From Cloeon dipterum (lineage: Eukaryota; Arthropoda; Insecta; Ephemeroptera; Baetidae): a stretch of DNA of 64,000 nt. Below, in pieces: positions 51,112 through 62,909 of the stretch. Numbering within the stretch: the stretch's first letter is position 1; each line of letters begins with the position of its first letter. The notes below the pieces were generated by a model. That model was not told the origin of the DNA. It ran no database searches and saw nothing but the letters and a program-made list of their open reading frames with translations. The position numbers and the translations under genes were made by a program. The DNA is taken from assembly GCF_949628265.1 (NCBI RefSeq), contig NC_088789.1, positions 23,057,883 through 23,121,882 of the forward strand, given 5' to 3'.

Positions 51112-52649
51112 ATGGACGTAAAAACCGCTTTCAAAAGAACTGTCGAATTGATTTTTAAAAATTGGACTGCATTGCAGGTATATAAATCAGTCATTACTTT
51201 GCTTCCCTTTCAACATTTTTCTATGGGTTTGCAGCTTGCAGGTGTATTAAGCGGCGTAGGCAACTACAAAGTTCTTCAGCTGGCGGATTACGTTGCGGAA
51301 CAGTGCCTCGCTAAAGGTATTAAAATTTCAGAAATCTTTCAAACACAAGACAAAAAATCCAAAAAATACGAAGGCGTGTGAAACTACAGGTTCGACATTT
51401 TAGTTTTTTTGGGGAAACCACTGAATTCGTGTAGCCTTTCCTAATTTGAACCTTGAACCACGAACAGTGACAATTTTTCAATTCGATGATTTCGGCAGCA
51501 ATTTTTGAAAATTCAAGAAAATGGACAAAATTTTCAAAATTGATTTATAAAATGAAGATCTGGCTCAATTTATCTGAAAGTTGGTTTCTTGACACTGTTT
51601 AATGAGGCAAATCAATCAGTGGGTCATTTTTGACGCTACGTTGTAACAAATAGAAAATTTCCATGGTTTAATGTTTAGGGCTTTGCAAGTTTTCATTGTT
51701 GAATAATGGAGGAAAATACTAAACAGTCTGAAAGCTGATTAAATATACTATTTTTACATTTGGATAAATATTTTTCTATTTCTATTTTTAATTAAAATGA
51801 ATTTTAAATTTTTTTCATAGTGATTTAGATAAAGCTACAAGAACTGGTGATTCATTAAGCTCAGAATTTTTAAATCATTATCATCTTGAGCCGTTTAAGA
51901 GCCATTAGCAAATTTGACAAATTTCCCAGAAATGTTATGAAAAGGCGATCGATTTGTATTTCGTTTAGTCTACACATAAAATAGCACCATAAGGGAGTGA
52001 AAACTGTCTTCAAACTTTGATTTTGAGTGATTTCCTATGATAAATCCCATTTTTGACCTGGCGAGCCCCACAACAAGCAAACTTCATCCAATAAAAATAT
52101 TTCTCCTGATTTGATTTCGTTGATAAACGTTGAATCCTAAAAGTTTCCTTGTAAGGAGCAAAATTTCAGTCTATGCTTATCATTCATTATCTTTTTATAA
52201 TTTATTTCCCATATCTCTGATATTCACATCCATCAAAATAAAAAATAATAAATAACCTAAATAATCAGCAAGAGCCAAAATATTAATTTTACACCCCACC
52301 CCATCTGTTTCCAGCCAGTATCGAAGAAGAGGAAATCGAGGACACGCTGACTGACATCCTGGACTCGGAATTCCAGACAATTTGTGAAGATGGCTCGCCG
52401 CTGGAAGTGAGCAGGGAGGTGTGGCGTATTCACCAGTTGTACAAGGCCGGCAACATTGAGCAGCTGAACGTCGAAATCCAGCAATTGCAGAGCCAGCAGC
52501 AGGAAAATACGGTGAAAGAGATGCCGAGTGAGCCACCGGTTTCTTCCGACAGTGAAAGCGAGGCTGGGGACAATAATTCTTCCGAGCCGATGGAAGTGTC
52601 CGATCCCGCGGACGAGTGGACGGTCGTGCGAAGAGGGCGGAGACACTGA
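51112..52649 (+). CDS. Tsr2: Pre-rRNA-processing protein TSR2
   Basis: Tsr2 is an escortin for ribosomal protein eS26 and acts in late 40S subunit maturation. Exons 51112-51177, 51235-51316 and 52315-52649 encode 160 residues; human TSR2 has about 191. Family features are the start with FKNWTALQ, the acidic helix IEDTLTDILDSEFQTICEDG (conserved as LxxEFDTVVEDGS in human), and the C-terminal DEWTVVRRGRR tail preceded by an acidic, Ser-rich linker. The 57-base first intron has no stop and is a multiple of three, so retention would insert 19 residues after LQ; homology supports splicing. AATAAA at 52663 follows the stop. The gene is convergent with Ariadne-2 (stop codons 215 bases apart). Confidence 0.88.
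51915..52158 (+). repeat. Dispersed repeat family B, copy 1 (in Tsr2 intron 2)
   Basis: It shares with 60298-60590 the ordered blocks GATCGATTTGT, ATTTTGAGTGATTT (ATTTTGAATGATTT in the partner), and AAACGTTGAATCCT followed by GTTTCC and GTAAG. The spacing between blocks is similar. There is no coding potential. Confidence 0.55.
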
Positions 52650-52662
52650 TATTTGTGTTTGA

Positions 52663-52668
52663 AATAAA
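52663..52668 (+). terminator. Polyadenylation signal of Tsr2
   Basis: AATAAA lies 14 bases after the Tsr2 stop codon, in the short gap before the convergent Ariadne-2 gene. Confidence 0.65.
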
Positions 52669-52864
52669 GAGGCAAATTTTGTTTCACAAATTGATGAATT
52701 ATCAATATTGTATTGAATGCATATTCACACGAAAACGTCATCATTATTCGGGCCGAATATTACTTTGAATGGGATGCTGCTGGTGCTATATACAGACAAA
52801 ATCAGTTGAGGTAGATTCTAAAAATTACGCTCCGAAAAATACTAAACGGTGGCAGCTGTGATGA

Positions 52865-55800
52865 TCATACGTTCAAAAAGTCTTTGAGTAGCGTCAGCCT
52901 CCGTTTCTCGGCCACGTCCATTTGGTTCTCCAGGTCGCCGCGGTCCGTGCTCTCCGCACGCTCGATCTTCCACGACAGGTTCTCGATTTCCGCCTCAAGT
53001 GAAGCTTGCTGATATTCAAACTGAACAACACAGAAAATTTGGAAATCTTGTCAAACCGAGAAAACTTGAATACTCACCAGTTCTTTTCTCGAACTCGGCT
53101 CCATGTAATAGGCATAGGGGTATGTGTACTGCAGGGTGTAGCGGCACTTGGCCAGCAGGTTTGAGGCGTCCAACAGGTATTGCCAGTCGATCCAGGTACC
53201 CGAGCCAGAGTTCATAACCTTCCCTGTAATCTTCTTGGACACCTTCTTGAAATGTTGCTCCTCTAATTTCAAACTCTTGGAATGATTCTCCCACTAAAAT
53301 AAAAATCAGATCAATGCAAAACTTTATATAATGTTCAAAATATTTAATTCAATCTTGCTGTGAAATTGCGCAACACCGGACAAATTAGAAATTATTGCAG
53401 TTTTTCCATATTTTCTCCAACCCAAATCAGTTTTTTTAAGTTTGCAAATGGTTTCAAGAGCACATAGTTTTGAAAAAATGCGACAAAAGAACAATTATTA
53501 TTTGTCCTACTATTTGTTTGTTTACTATTCTGATAATGATGAGTTATGAATTGCCAGAATGCATCAACTTATTGTTTGTCTTTTTTGACAATTTGTAGAT
53601 GGCCTTACTTCTGAAAACCGGAACTCCAATTTAAGAAAATGACATATCGGCCAACAATATATAAATCGCAAAAATGATAAAATAAATCAGCAGTTTGCTT
53701 TGAGATCTCATATTTTCTCTCAAACTCATATTTTAGCTATGAATATTACATCCTTTTGAATCAAAATTATTTGGGCAATCTTTTCAATTTTTGTTCGATA
53801 AGAGGGTTAGGGCAAAAAATTAATTTTAAGTTGAATAGAATGGACGCAATAGACACTAAAATACCTTTTCATCTTAAAGAATAATTAATAACCTAAAAAT
53901 TATAATTATCGCCTTTGATTCATGAAATGTGACTGTTTCAACAGGTAAAACTGATATAACGAATATTTCATTAAGGTAGATCCACAAATTCAGTCAAATT
54001 TTTGTCTGATAGGCATTATATTATTATCCAAAACCATTTCATAAACGCAATTATTATGATTTGAATCCCGTCTAGACGCTGTCAAACTTGAGATCACACG
54101 AGATAAATAATGAAAAAGCTATATGGAATTTTTAAATTCATCAATTTCAGAAGTGAATTATTTGCAACCCTGAAATAAGGTTGCAATATTTTTTCTAGAG
54201 GGACAAAGAGCTGATAGCTCAAGACTTGAGGCTTTGAGTAGAAACTGAAACTGTAGTAGAGCAATAAAGATAATGTTTTCTCACTTCAGAGAAAATATCT
54301 GGCTATTAAATTAATTCATTCGTTTTTAAGACACTGCCTCTTGGCGAAAATTTGATTGCTTACCCTTTCATAGTAATGCAGGTATTTTTTGAGCGCCTCT
54401 CTCGCTTGGGCGTGCGCAGACTCATTGGCTATGTTGGGGTTGTCTTTATATCTAGAGCATTCGTAGTACTCGGAGCCGTGCGTCTTCCAGTCGCCGAGGC
54501 ACATCCAGCAGAAGTCGTGCTTGCAGCTGTAGCACTGCATGTGATTGCATCCTCCGTTCTTCTCGATGCAAATATGGCACTTTGGGCACTGATAAAGACA
54601 AAAAACGCGTTGGTTTCGCAACTCATTTTCTACTAATACAAGTATTTACGTCTTTTGTGTGAGCACTAATGTAGTTTGCTGTTTCACTGTCGTCTGCACA
54701 CTTGGTGAGCCATTTTTTTACTGTGACACAGTCAGTGGGAGCGTGATAATCAATGCCACAGTTGAAACTGCAAGAGAAATTTCATAATTCAAGGAAACAC
54801 TTACGCAAATTTTTTATCTAACCAAAAGGCAGTCTTGCATGATTGACAGAAGCATTTTTTCGCTTTCGGTAGCTTTGCTCTGACGATCACTTGGCAGTTC
54901 GGCCCTGGACAGAACCGCAATTGGGGGTGGGACTTGACGTAATCTTGGAACGTGAACTGCTGGTACTTCTTGCGCAGGTCTGGCAGTGTGATGATTTTCA
55001 GCGCAAAGTCTTCGGTGGCCAACACTTCGCATCCCGGGGCCATGCACGTGATGCCTGAAGCAGAGGAATTAAAGTGAAAGGGGTTAAAATCACCAAATTT
55101 TTATTCACTCAATAGTCCTTAGACCGCATTTTTATTTTTTATAGTAAATTTCCTAGCTTTTTCCAGACGAAAGATGGTATTATGAAATTTTTACTCAAAC
55201 TTGTGACAGCGTGACAGCTTACCAAATCATTTCAGGTCAAAAGCTTAAAATGAACGATTTATTTTTAAGTTGACAGCTGTATTCAATTTTTATTTCAGTA
55301 CTAACCATGAAAATGACTCATTGGTTAGACCATTAAAAATGTATGAAAATTAAATGGAATTTCAAGTTTGTTTTGGCTTTCTTAACGTACAATATTAAAA
55401 AGCTTTTGAGCTGAAAAGCCCAGCAGGGATATTATTTTCATCCAAAAACGCCATTTCTCAACGATAATTGATTAAAAATTTTGAAACCTCCCTGTGAGAA
55501 ATCAAAACAAACGTCTGTTTAAAATATTCAGGAGCGGTTTCTTTCAGAAATTTTCCAATTATTAGGTAATTGAGATTCTAATGTAGGACAGAGGGTGTTA
55601 AATTATACTTAACCATTGATGGTAAAATAATATTTCCACCTTTTCTAAAAATTAATCGTACAGCCATAAATTTATTTTCAGAAGTCCTTTCGTCAATTGT
55701 CCGCCCTTTTGTCAAACTCTGAATTTAGAAAGCAATTTTGCCCTTGGAAATAATTTTTATGAAAATGGCGTCAATGTCGAATGAGTGCTCGGTTCTTCCG

Positions 55801-57660
55801 GTACAATCAAGTTAAATCTGGTTATGTGCATCAATTATTTGCGTAAAAAGCTTTACTAATGGGTACGAATAAAATTAGTCACTTGAATAGAAGGACTTAT
55901 CATTTTCACAAAGATCATTCCAGAAGCCAAGTAGGCAGAAAGGAGATAAAATAAAAGACCAAAACAAATTATTTACACGTATGAAAGCGGTTGAAATTTA
56001 AAGTCTATATTTTACTAAAAAATTACCGATTTAATTAAAAAATTTTGTAGATTTCGAATTTCTTTATTGTTATTTTGAAAATTTTAAATTTGTCTTAGTA
56101 GAAAAATATATCTTTTGGCTCCTGATAGTCTTTTAACAAGGACTGAAAATCCTTTTTTAATGCCCTTGACGAAGAATGCAACTATATGATTTTTTTAAAC
56201 TTAAACTGCTCACTTTTTTTCTCAGTTTAACACACTCAGTTAGCTAAAGTTAAGCCATAAAGATATGTTATCTGAGAAAAAAGGCGTGGACGAAAGCTAA
56301 ACAAATATTTGCCTATGAACTGCACTGTTTAGCAGCTTAAGAATATCTACAAAACCCAGCGAGAAGAACAAATATTTTTAAATTATTGCAATACTTTACG
56401 AGTTATTTTAAGCAGTGTTCGAAATAAAAAACCCTTAATACCACTGAAGCCAATATTCATTTTAAAAATTTGATCTCCTTTATTATTCAAATTCAAATTG
56501 GTGAAAAGATTTTGAATGATTTGCTGAAAACAAAAATTGTTTCAACTTATCGCGTTAGAATAGAAGCAACTAAAAAGTCTTACAGCATTGTTGTAATTTC
56601 AGCATAGGAGGGTTAAAAAAAATTGGACTCACCTGTGGAAACGCCTTGAGAGATCTGGACCTGGAAGTGCATGACCCAACAGGGGGAGCAGAAGGAATGG
56701 CCGCAGGCAAGCCGGAAGTAGCCCTCGTTGGTGGCTTCCACGCAGACGGCGCAGATGATAGGCACGTTGCTGTTGGAGCGGAGGCTGCGTTGCTGTCTGC
56801 GGTGCGAGGTCGAGCTCTCGGGCCTTGGCTCGATCTGCGACTCCACCAGCAGGGCCTGGCTGTCGCTTCGGTATTTGTCAGTCACTTCTTGGATGGCCCA
56901 TTTATGGGTGTGCAGCAGCACTTTGGCTAAGGCAGGAGTGATCTGCGTGCACCCAGACAACAACTTAATGTTATTGCGCACCTTACTTTCAATGATATTC
57001 ACGTCTTTAACGGACAATATCTGCAATTATTCAACACAAAGAATTCTTTTCTAAATTATTTGCTCATTTATTGATCGTTCACCAAACCCTTAGAAAAACC
57101 GTGCTTTTACCAGTTGATCCCAAGGACATGAAAAATGTCTCAAGGTCCTATTGATCGTCTTAAATAACTCGCAACGAGTTTTCGATTTTATGGCATCAAG
57201 AGCCCCATTATAAACATGCTATTGAGCATTCCAACCTTCAGTGTTATTAATAAAAATTAAAACAATATCATGCAATGTTTCAATCAAGTCTACAGTGTTA
57301 AATTTGCAGATACTAGTAAAATAATAACTAACTAACCCTTTCCTTACACTTCTCGCTCGTTTACTTACACTCCTCGTTTTTTTCCAAGAGAATAACTTTT
57401 AATACCGAGAAGTAAAAGTGGTGGGCGAGGAGTGTAATTAGTAGTGAAATTACCTTGAGGCTATTTGATAACATTTCGACCGATTCATTGAGTAGTCTTT
57501 CAACTTCTTCAACACTAAGACACTCAAATTCGAAATATTCTGGATCACTCTTGCTGATGTCCACCTGCTCCAGGTCGTACGTGTCTGCTTCAGCGTAGTA
57601 GTCTCCGTAGCCAGCCTCATCATCCGAGTAATCCATATCAGATTCACCTTGCCCAGACAT
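52865..57660 (-). CDS. ari-2: E3 ubiquitin-protein ligase Ariadne-2 (RBR family, ARIH2)
   Basis: ARIH2 is a RING-between-RING ligase that works with neddylated cullin-5 complexes. Seven minus-strand exons (57660-57454, 57020-56633, 55054-54823, 54767-54650, 54588-54364, 53293-53078, 53020-52865) give 513 residues; human ARIH2 has 493. An acidic N-terminus precedes a UBA-like segment (about 95-120). RING1 starts at Cys159 (ICAVC). The IBR domain includes CPGPNC and [18 protein letters not shown]2 starts at Cys316; Cys329 in [10 protein letters not shown] is the predicted catalytic cysteine. The C-terminal Ariadne domain is near-identical to human in [25 protein letters not shown] and [11 protein letters not shown]. 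All introns are GT-AG. The assignment to ARIH2 over ARIH1 rests on [20 protein letters not shown] and the C-terminus. Confidence 0.95.
55055..56632. other. ari-2: 1.6 kb intron of ari-2 without recognisable content
   Basis: This AT-rich intron separates the exon ending RING1 from the IBR-coding exon. A short block at about 56508-56535 (GATTTTGAATGATTTGCTG) resembles repeat family B. I see no other structure in it. Confidence 0.6.
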
Positions 57661-58040
57661 CCTGAATTATAAATACCTGAAAAACATTTTGTGGAAAATT
57701 TAAAACAAAAATAATATAACTCACGTTTGGTTTAACCATATTATATTTAAAAATAACTTTCTATGCGATATAATTATGTTATCAGTAAAATTACCAAATT
57801 ACGCGTGTAGAAATAAAATCAAACAAATTATGATTGCACTCAGTGTGCATCTATTTAAAATTTCGGGAAGTGCATGAAAACGCCGAAATTGCCTAGCTCA
57901 ACCCTCCGAAAGGTGGTTTCCCGCAAGATGTGACAGTAACTAGTCAACGTGCTTCGAATAGCACGTGTGCACAGGTGCAAGTGCACGGCAACGTGCATCA
58001 TGATCCTCAAATGTTGAGAAATGCATTACTATAGTTGACG
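57661..58040. promoter_or_regulatory. Upstream region of ari-2 with clustered E-box-like sequences
   Basis: Between the ari-2 start and the next plus-strand frame, bases 57940-58005 contain AGCACGTGTGCACAGGTG and several GTGCA/TGCAC and ACGTGC units, denser than in the neighbouring AT-rich DNA. It is a plausible promoter region by position; no TATA box is evident. Confidence 0.35.
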
Positions 58041-58472
58041 ATGTTACTGATTAGTCGCAAACTCACTTTCCCAATCGATTGCTTGCAGCGTCAAAATCCT
58101 CCCATGGATCAAACTATATTCGAGACGGAGGTGCAGTGTTCAAGTTGTGGCCGAGAGTGTGTTTCAAACTGCAGTTCCCGACCCCTGCCTGGCCATTTTA
58201 GAAATGAGTTATGTTGTTTACTTCTTGGCCTGGCGATTGGCTTCTACTGCTACCTCCTGCAGCCCAGGAAGGATGCCATTACGATTCGTTTTCGTTTTAT
58301 AACAATGACAATGCCAACCCAGTTTTTAAACCGCTTACGCAATAAAACCGGTTATTCGACTCTGGCTCTTGTTGATTTGGACAGTGGAAGATCTAATTAT
58401 GAAATTCGAAACCTTAATAAATGCAGTTTAAAAGTGACATATCTTTCAAGTTATGTTAATCGAAAGTATTAA
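58041..58472 (+). CDS. Uncharacterised 143-residue open frame with Cys-rich and hydrophobic segments
   Basis: This single open frame lies between ari-2 and Nprl3. I do not recognise the protein. From about residue 22 it has a Cys-rich stretch (CSSCGRECVSNC), then a hydrophobic segment (LCCLLLGLAIGFYCYLL) that could span a membrane, followed by a basic region. A second ATG (MDQTIF) inside the frame could be the true start. No clear polyadenylation signal follows and codon use is unremarkable. It may be a lineage-specific small membrane protein, part of a spliced gene, or a chance frame. Confidence 0.3.
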   Translation: MLLISRKLTFPIDCLQRQNPPMDQTIFETEVQCSSCGRECVSNCSSRPLPGHFRNELCCLLLGLAIGFYCYLLQPRKDAITIRFRFITMTMPTQFLNRLRNKTGYSTLALVDLDSGRSNYEIRNLNKCSLKVTYLSSYVNRKY

Positions 58473-58874
58473 TGCAATTTATTTCGAAAATTAATTCTTA
58501 AAAGTACCGGTTAGTTAACAAGCAGCTGCTAATTCGTCATTCAGAGTGACACGCCCCCATCACGCCCCTGTCTGATTCAAAACACGGTTTTGTAGCTTTG
58601 ACAACTACTGCTTCTTTGTTTCCCTTAATATTACTTCAGGTATCAGTTGCCAGGGTGCCAGTTATTTCAATGCAATTGAAAACTTCTTAACTCTGTACCG
58701 CGTGTTGTGTTAAGAGCGTGCCGTACACGCTTCACACTTTAAAAGTTACCAAAAGATGTGCATGGCTCGAATTAAAAATTAGACACAACGGGTAATATTA
58801 TTAATTGATTTAAGTCAGTGCAACACGTTGATAGATTAATCTGTTCTGTCTTCAGTTTAATAATCAGATATATC

Positions 58875-61244
58875 ATGGAGGGGAATCCGTTGAGCATTAT
58901 TTTGGTGAAAAGCGACAGCAAAGGTGATCGCCTCCTCTTCAGATATCCCTACGCAACCGAATCTCGTCACGGAGAAACCACTCACAAGAAGAGGAAAAAC
59001 GTGTACGCTCTGACCACCTCGGACGACCATGAGCCGCTCCATCAGATGTCCAACATCAGTCACAATCAGCTGACAGGCTTCTCTGACGAGGTGCTGTCCA
59101 ACCTGTTCGCCGTCAAGTCGGACCTGTGCGAGAATAAATTTGAGCTGAAGGCAAATATTTCACCTTATCCTAGTTCACTCTATATTTAAATTTATTTTAA
59201 ATCAGTAATCAAATTTACAGAAAAAGAATTGGGCAGATTAAAATTTTTAACAGTCAGTTGAAAAATCAGATAAATAAAAGAAATATATCTTGTAATCTTA
59301 AGTAATAAAAATGACCCCATTTTAAATTTATGGTTAACCCCTACTTTAAACGCTTCTAATTTCAGGTCAATGACGTCCGTTTTGTGGGCCACCCGACTTT
59401 GGTGAGCGCAGGATCGGTTCTGATCAACATCCAGTTTGCTCTTCGGGCCACTGCGAGTCATTCCATCGTAAAATGCTACTACGACCTGAGCAGACGGCTC
59501 GGAGTCGCCCTGAGGCACGAGGAACGGCGCTGCGGCTACGTGGCGCAGGAAACCAAAGCCATGGTGACGGCGCACGACGAGGCGCAGATTTCGCCGTACA
59601 GCCAAATCCTGTCTCGCAGCGCCCTTGCCAGAGACCTCCGCACCGTCTACGACGACCTGTGCGCGGCCGGTCAGGTGCACCTGAGGGTGAACAACTGGAT
59701 AGAAGTGTCCTTCTGCCTGCCACACAAACTGCACCCTGAGCTCGACCCTGACTTGCTGTGCATCCAAGCCTTGAGACCGTATCAAGGACTGTTGCTCCTG
59801 TTCGAAGAGAGTGAAATCTTGTCTAGATTATCAACTGACGCCTCCCCGGCCCTGACGAGGCTTTTGAAGGTGCACAGCCCTGTGAAGAGCTTTCAGGTTA
59901 GGACATGGAAGGAATAGATAAAAATAATGGGTACAAGGATGGAAAATATTTGATTCGATGATTTTAGAAATTTTCAGATTGTGAAAAAATTCCAGTACTT
60001 AAAAATTTAGTTGTAAAATAGAATTTCGGCTTGCACGCATTTTTTTTAAATTGCTACAAGGGTTCGTTCTGGGTTTTATAAGTTTTAATTGGTTTACTTT
60101 TAAGCGCAAACGCAAACAACTATTAAATATTAAATTTGATGAAATTGCATTATCCCACATTGACAAAAAAAAAAAAATAAAAAAATAAATAAAAATAAAT
60201 AAATAAAAAATCAGAAAATATTTTGGAAATCTAGAAAACGATATTTCTAACCAGTTATGAAATATTTGCAATTAATATCCGAGCAAGAGCAAAAAACCTT
60301 GGTAATTTTCTGGAAAAAAGGACTCCCCGATCGATTTGTTTTGTCAAATTTAGTCCCCCTACAAAATATTACCCCAATTGATAAAAACTGGCTTCAAAAT
60401 CCGATTTTGAATGATTTGCTATATTAAATTCCATAACAATTTTCAACTTACAGAGCGCCATAGCTTGCAAACTGCGTCAGATAAAAATTTTCCTGTTTAT
60501 TATAACTCTTTACTTGTTAGATCCTACACACAAATTAAGAAATTTCGCTGAAACTAAAACGTTGAATCCTTAGTTTCCCCGTAAGAAAAACGAGTCTATC
60601 AATTTAAACGAATTTTCTTCCAGGTTCTCGCAGCTGACGCAGACATCGTGCTGGATCACGTCTACAAACTTGCGAGGCATCTAGTCTACTGGGCCAAAGC
60701 GAAAGTGATATTCCCGTTGTGCGAGAGCAACGTCTACGTAGTCAGCCCAACCGCTCCTTTGGCCGTGCACTCCTTGACGGAGTCGTTCTCGGAAAAATTC
60801 CAGGGCACCAATCTGCTGACGGTCCTGTCCGATTTTTCTCTGCCCATGTCGCTGGGCCAGAGGGTCAGTCCGCTGGACAACCCGCAGCACAACTCGCAGT
60901 TCATCTGTATGATAGTCTGGATGCTGCAGCACAATCTGCTTTTGCAGCTTCACACCTATGTGCATCTGATGCCCAGCAGCGCCAAAATGGGCGACGACGA
61001 CGAGCTGCTCGGAGACGACGAGAGGGTGGTGCACACTTCCGAGGAGATCGCCATGTTCTCGCGGCTGCAGAGACACTTCAACGGAAGGCACCACCTTGAG
61101 GAGATCATGTATCTGGAGAACGTCCGCCGTTCACAGCTGCTGCAGCTCATCGACAAGTTCAGAAACGAGCTCATCATGAGACAAACTGAGGATCCGATGA
61201 TTGCAAACTTTTTCTGCTCAAAAAACATGCAGTTGATGGGGTAA
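58875..61244 (+). CDS. Nprl3: GATOR1 complex subunit NPRL3
   Basis: Nprl3 pairs with Nprl2 and Depdc5 (Iml1) in GATOR1, the GTPase-activating complex for Rag GTPases that lowers TORC1 activity when amino acids are scarce. Exons 58875-59150, 59366-59896 and 60624-61244 give 475 residues; human NPRL3 has 569. Family motifs include SIILVKSDSKGDRLLFRYP, NKFELKVNDVRFVGHPTL, LRHEERRCGY, NNWIEVSFCLPHKLHPE, HLVYWAKA, FPLCESNVYVVSP and, near the end, HFNGRHHLEEIMYLENVRRS. The shorter length reflects a reduced loop where the human protein has a long Ser-rich insert. Intron 1 starts with GC (AAG|GCAAAT), the only donor that keeps FELK joined in frame to VNDVRF. AATAAA at 61392 follows. The gene converges on Atp23. 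Confidence 0.93.
60166..60211. repeat. A-rich simple repeat in Nprl3 intron 2
   Basis: A homopolymer-like A run passes into AAAT and AAATA units. It could be the remnant of a retroposon tail, but no target-site duplication was identified. Confidence 0.7.
60298..60590 (+). repeat. Dispersed repeat family B, copy 2 (in Nprl3 intron 2)
   Basis: It contains GATCGATTTGTTTTGTC, CTTCAAAATCCGATTTTG, AATGATTTGCTAT and AAACGTTGAATCCTTAG, in the same order and similar spacing as 51915-52158. The ends are not sharply defined. Confidence 0.55.
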
Positions 61245-61391
61245 AATGGTTTTACGTTTGTTATTTTATTATGAGAACGTGCGAGTATTAAAACTGAGAA
61301 CTCCCTAGCAGACTGATTTACAGTGATACAAGTGATAAGTGGGACTATTTTGCAGAGTGGGAATGAAAAATTAAATTAAGGGTTTATACTA

Positions 61392-61397
61392 AATAAA
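61392..61397 (+). terminator. Polyadenylation signal of Nprl3
   Basis: AATAAA lies about 150 bases after the Nprl3 stop codon, followed by a GT/T-rich segment. Confidence 0.65.
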
Positions 61398-61836
61398 TGT
61401 TTTGAGTGGCTGCTCGTTGTGATCGCATCGTTTCAAGGGTTTTAAAAAACCCGTAATTGTTGGAAAAATCCTCTGCAATTCATTCAAATGATTTTTGCAG
61501 AGTTTTCTGGAATTTATCGCATTGTTTGGAAATTAATTAAATTTTAGTAGGGTCTAAAAATTCAAAAAATGCCACTGGTTTAAATTATATAATGATTCTC
61601 AAAATTCATTGAAGATTTCAATTCTTCTGGAAAAAACTGACATTTTTTTAGATGATTCAGAAAAATACCCCAATGTTTTTCTTCAGCTGGTGGTGCATTT
61701 ATAGCGCTTTGTGCAATAAACAAACTCATTTGAGCATAGATATCAATAAATATATTGACGTGTTGAATGAAAGTCTGATTTGAACTAAATTATTACCTAT
61801 TTATCTCTTTGGGGAATCAGCAACAACTAAGAATAA

Positions 61837-62909
61837 TTAAGAATATCCATATCTGTGTCCTTCGTAATACGCCCTATGCATGTCATAAGAGTTTCTTCGC
61901 ATTCGCCTTCCAATGGGCTCCAAATCATTGTAGCACTTTTCAAACACGCTGTCCACAGCTTCAGCCGCTTGCTCATCAGTCACATTCCTCACAGCTTTTA
62001 CAGACGCTATTGCTTTGGTTCGCACACAATTCTATAATAAAAATAATGGGTTATTCACCAGCTTGCGATAATGTATAAATATATTTCTGACCTGGTGGGC
62101 TTGTTTAATGTTGAACGGGGACGCATCTCCTTGCACAAACGCAGACATAAAGCTGCAGTTGGTTAAATTGGCCGCTCGAATTTCCGTGCAGGCCAAATGC
62201 TTCAGATTTTTAAAGTCAAGTTTGTGTCGGCAGTAATCAAACATGTGGACCATTTCATGCGCTAACACACCCTGAACGATACCTAATTCTTTCGCAACAT
62301 TCTGGCAAATTACGACCTGCGAAATAGCAATAATTTATAAATACATACTTTGGGAGCATTTTATGTTAGAACCTCGACAAACCTGATTCAAAAGGGGATC
62401 GTAGCCACCAGTGACACTTGGATCGCAGTATTCGCATGAAATGTGTCTTCGAAGGTCAATTTCACTGAAGATGAACAAATTTTATACCATATTAAATTTT
62501 TGGACGAATGGCGCACTTACCAACCAGAGCTCTTCAAAGCGCCCATCATCAATTTTATCAAAGGACCTGTTAAAAAATGGTTAATTTTTCTTTTTGTATT
62601 GAAGAAAATGAAATTCATACTATTTTTTGCACAGGAGTAAACGTTTTGCTCGCATTTGAGTTTGTCTATGGAACTGTTTTTGTCTCCAAACCACAGCATT
62701 CCACCCATACTGGGCTGGTACTTGTCTCCTCTGCGCTCAGGGTATAAATCGTAGCCCCAATCGCGCTGGGCCTCCTCCGCATCCAGGGTGGAAGTGGCGA
62801 TCTTGTTGGATTCTTCTGTTTTTTCGGTTTTCTCTGATTTCTCATCTTCCTTTTTCTCCTTTGCTTTACTTTCTTGAGTGAAAACCCTCGAAAATAAAGA
62901 GTAAAGCAT
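61837..62909 (-). CDS. Atp23: Mitochondrial inner membrane protease ATP23 homologue
   Basis: Atp23 is a metalloprotease of the mitochondrial intermembrane space that in yeast processes Atp6 and helps assemble ATP synthase. Exons 62909-62621, 62566-62521, 62464-62383, 62316-62092 and 62031-61837 give 278 residues. The zinc-protease motif HEMVH lies at residues 159-163, followed by FDYCR and then LACTEIRAANLTNCS. Conserved Cys-rich sequence precedes it (CEIDLRRHISCEYCDPSVTGGYDP). The C-terminus has NCVRTKAIASVKAVRN and FEKCYNDLEPIGRR, matching human ATP23 (about 246 residues). The N-terminal extension (residues 15-45) is rich in Lys, Glu, Thr and Ser and poorly conserved. The gene is divergent from the receptor gene on the plus strand. 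Confidence 0.92.

Noticed and set aside
52865-57660. Ariadne-1 (ARIH1) as identity of the RBR ligase
   Set aside because: The IBR-RING2 and Ariadne regions match ARIH2 ([32 protein letters not shown]) more closely than ARIH1.
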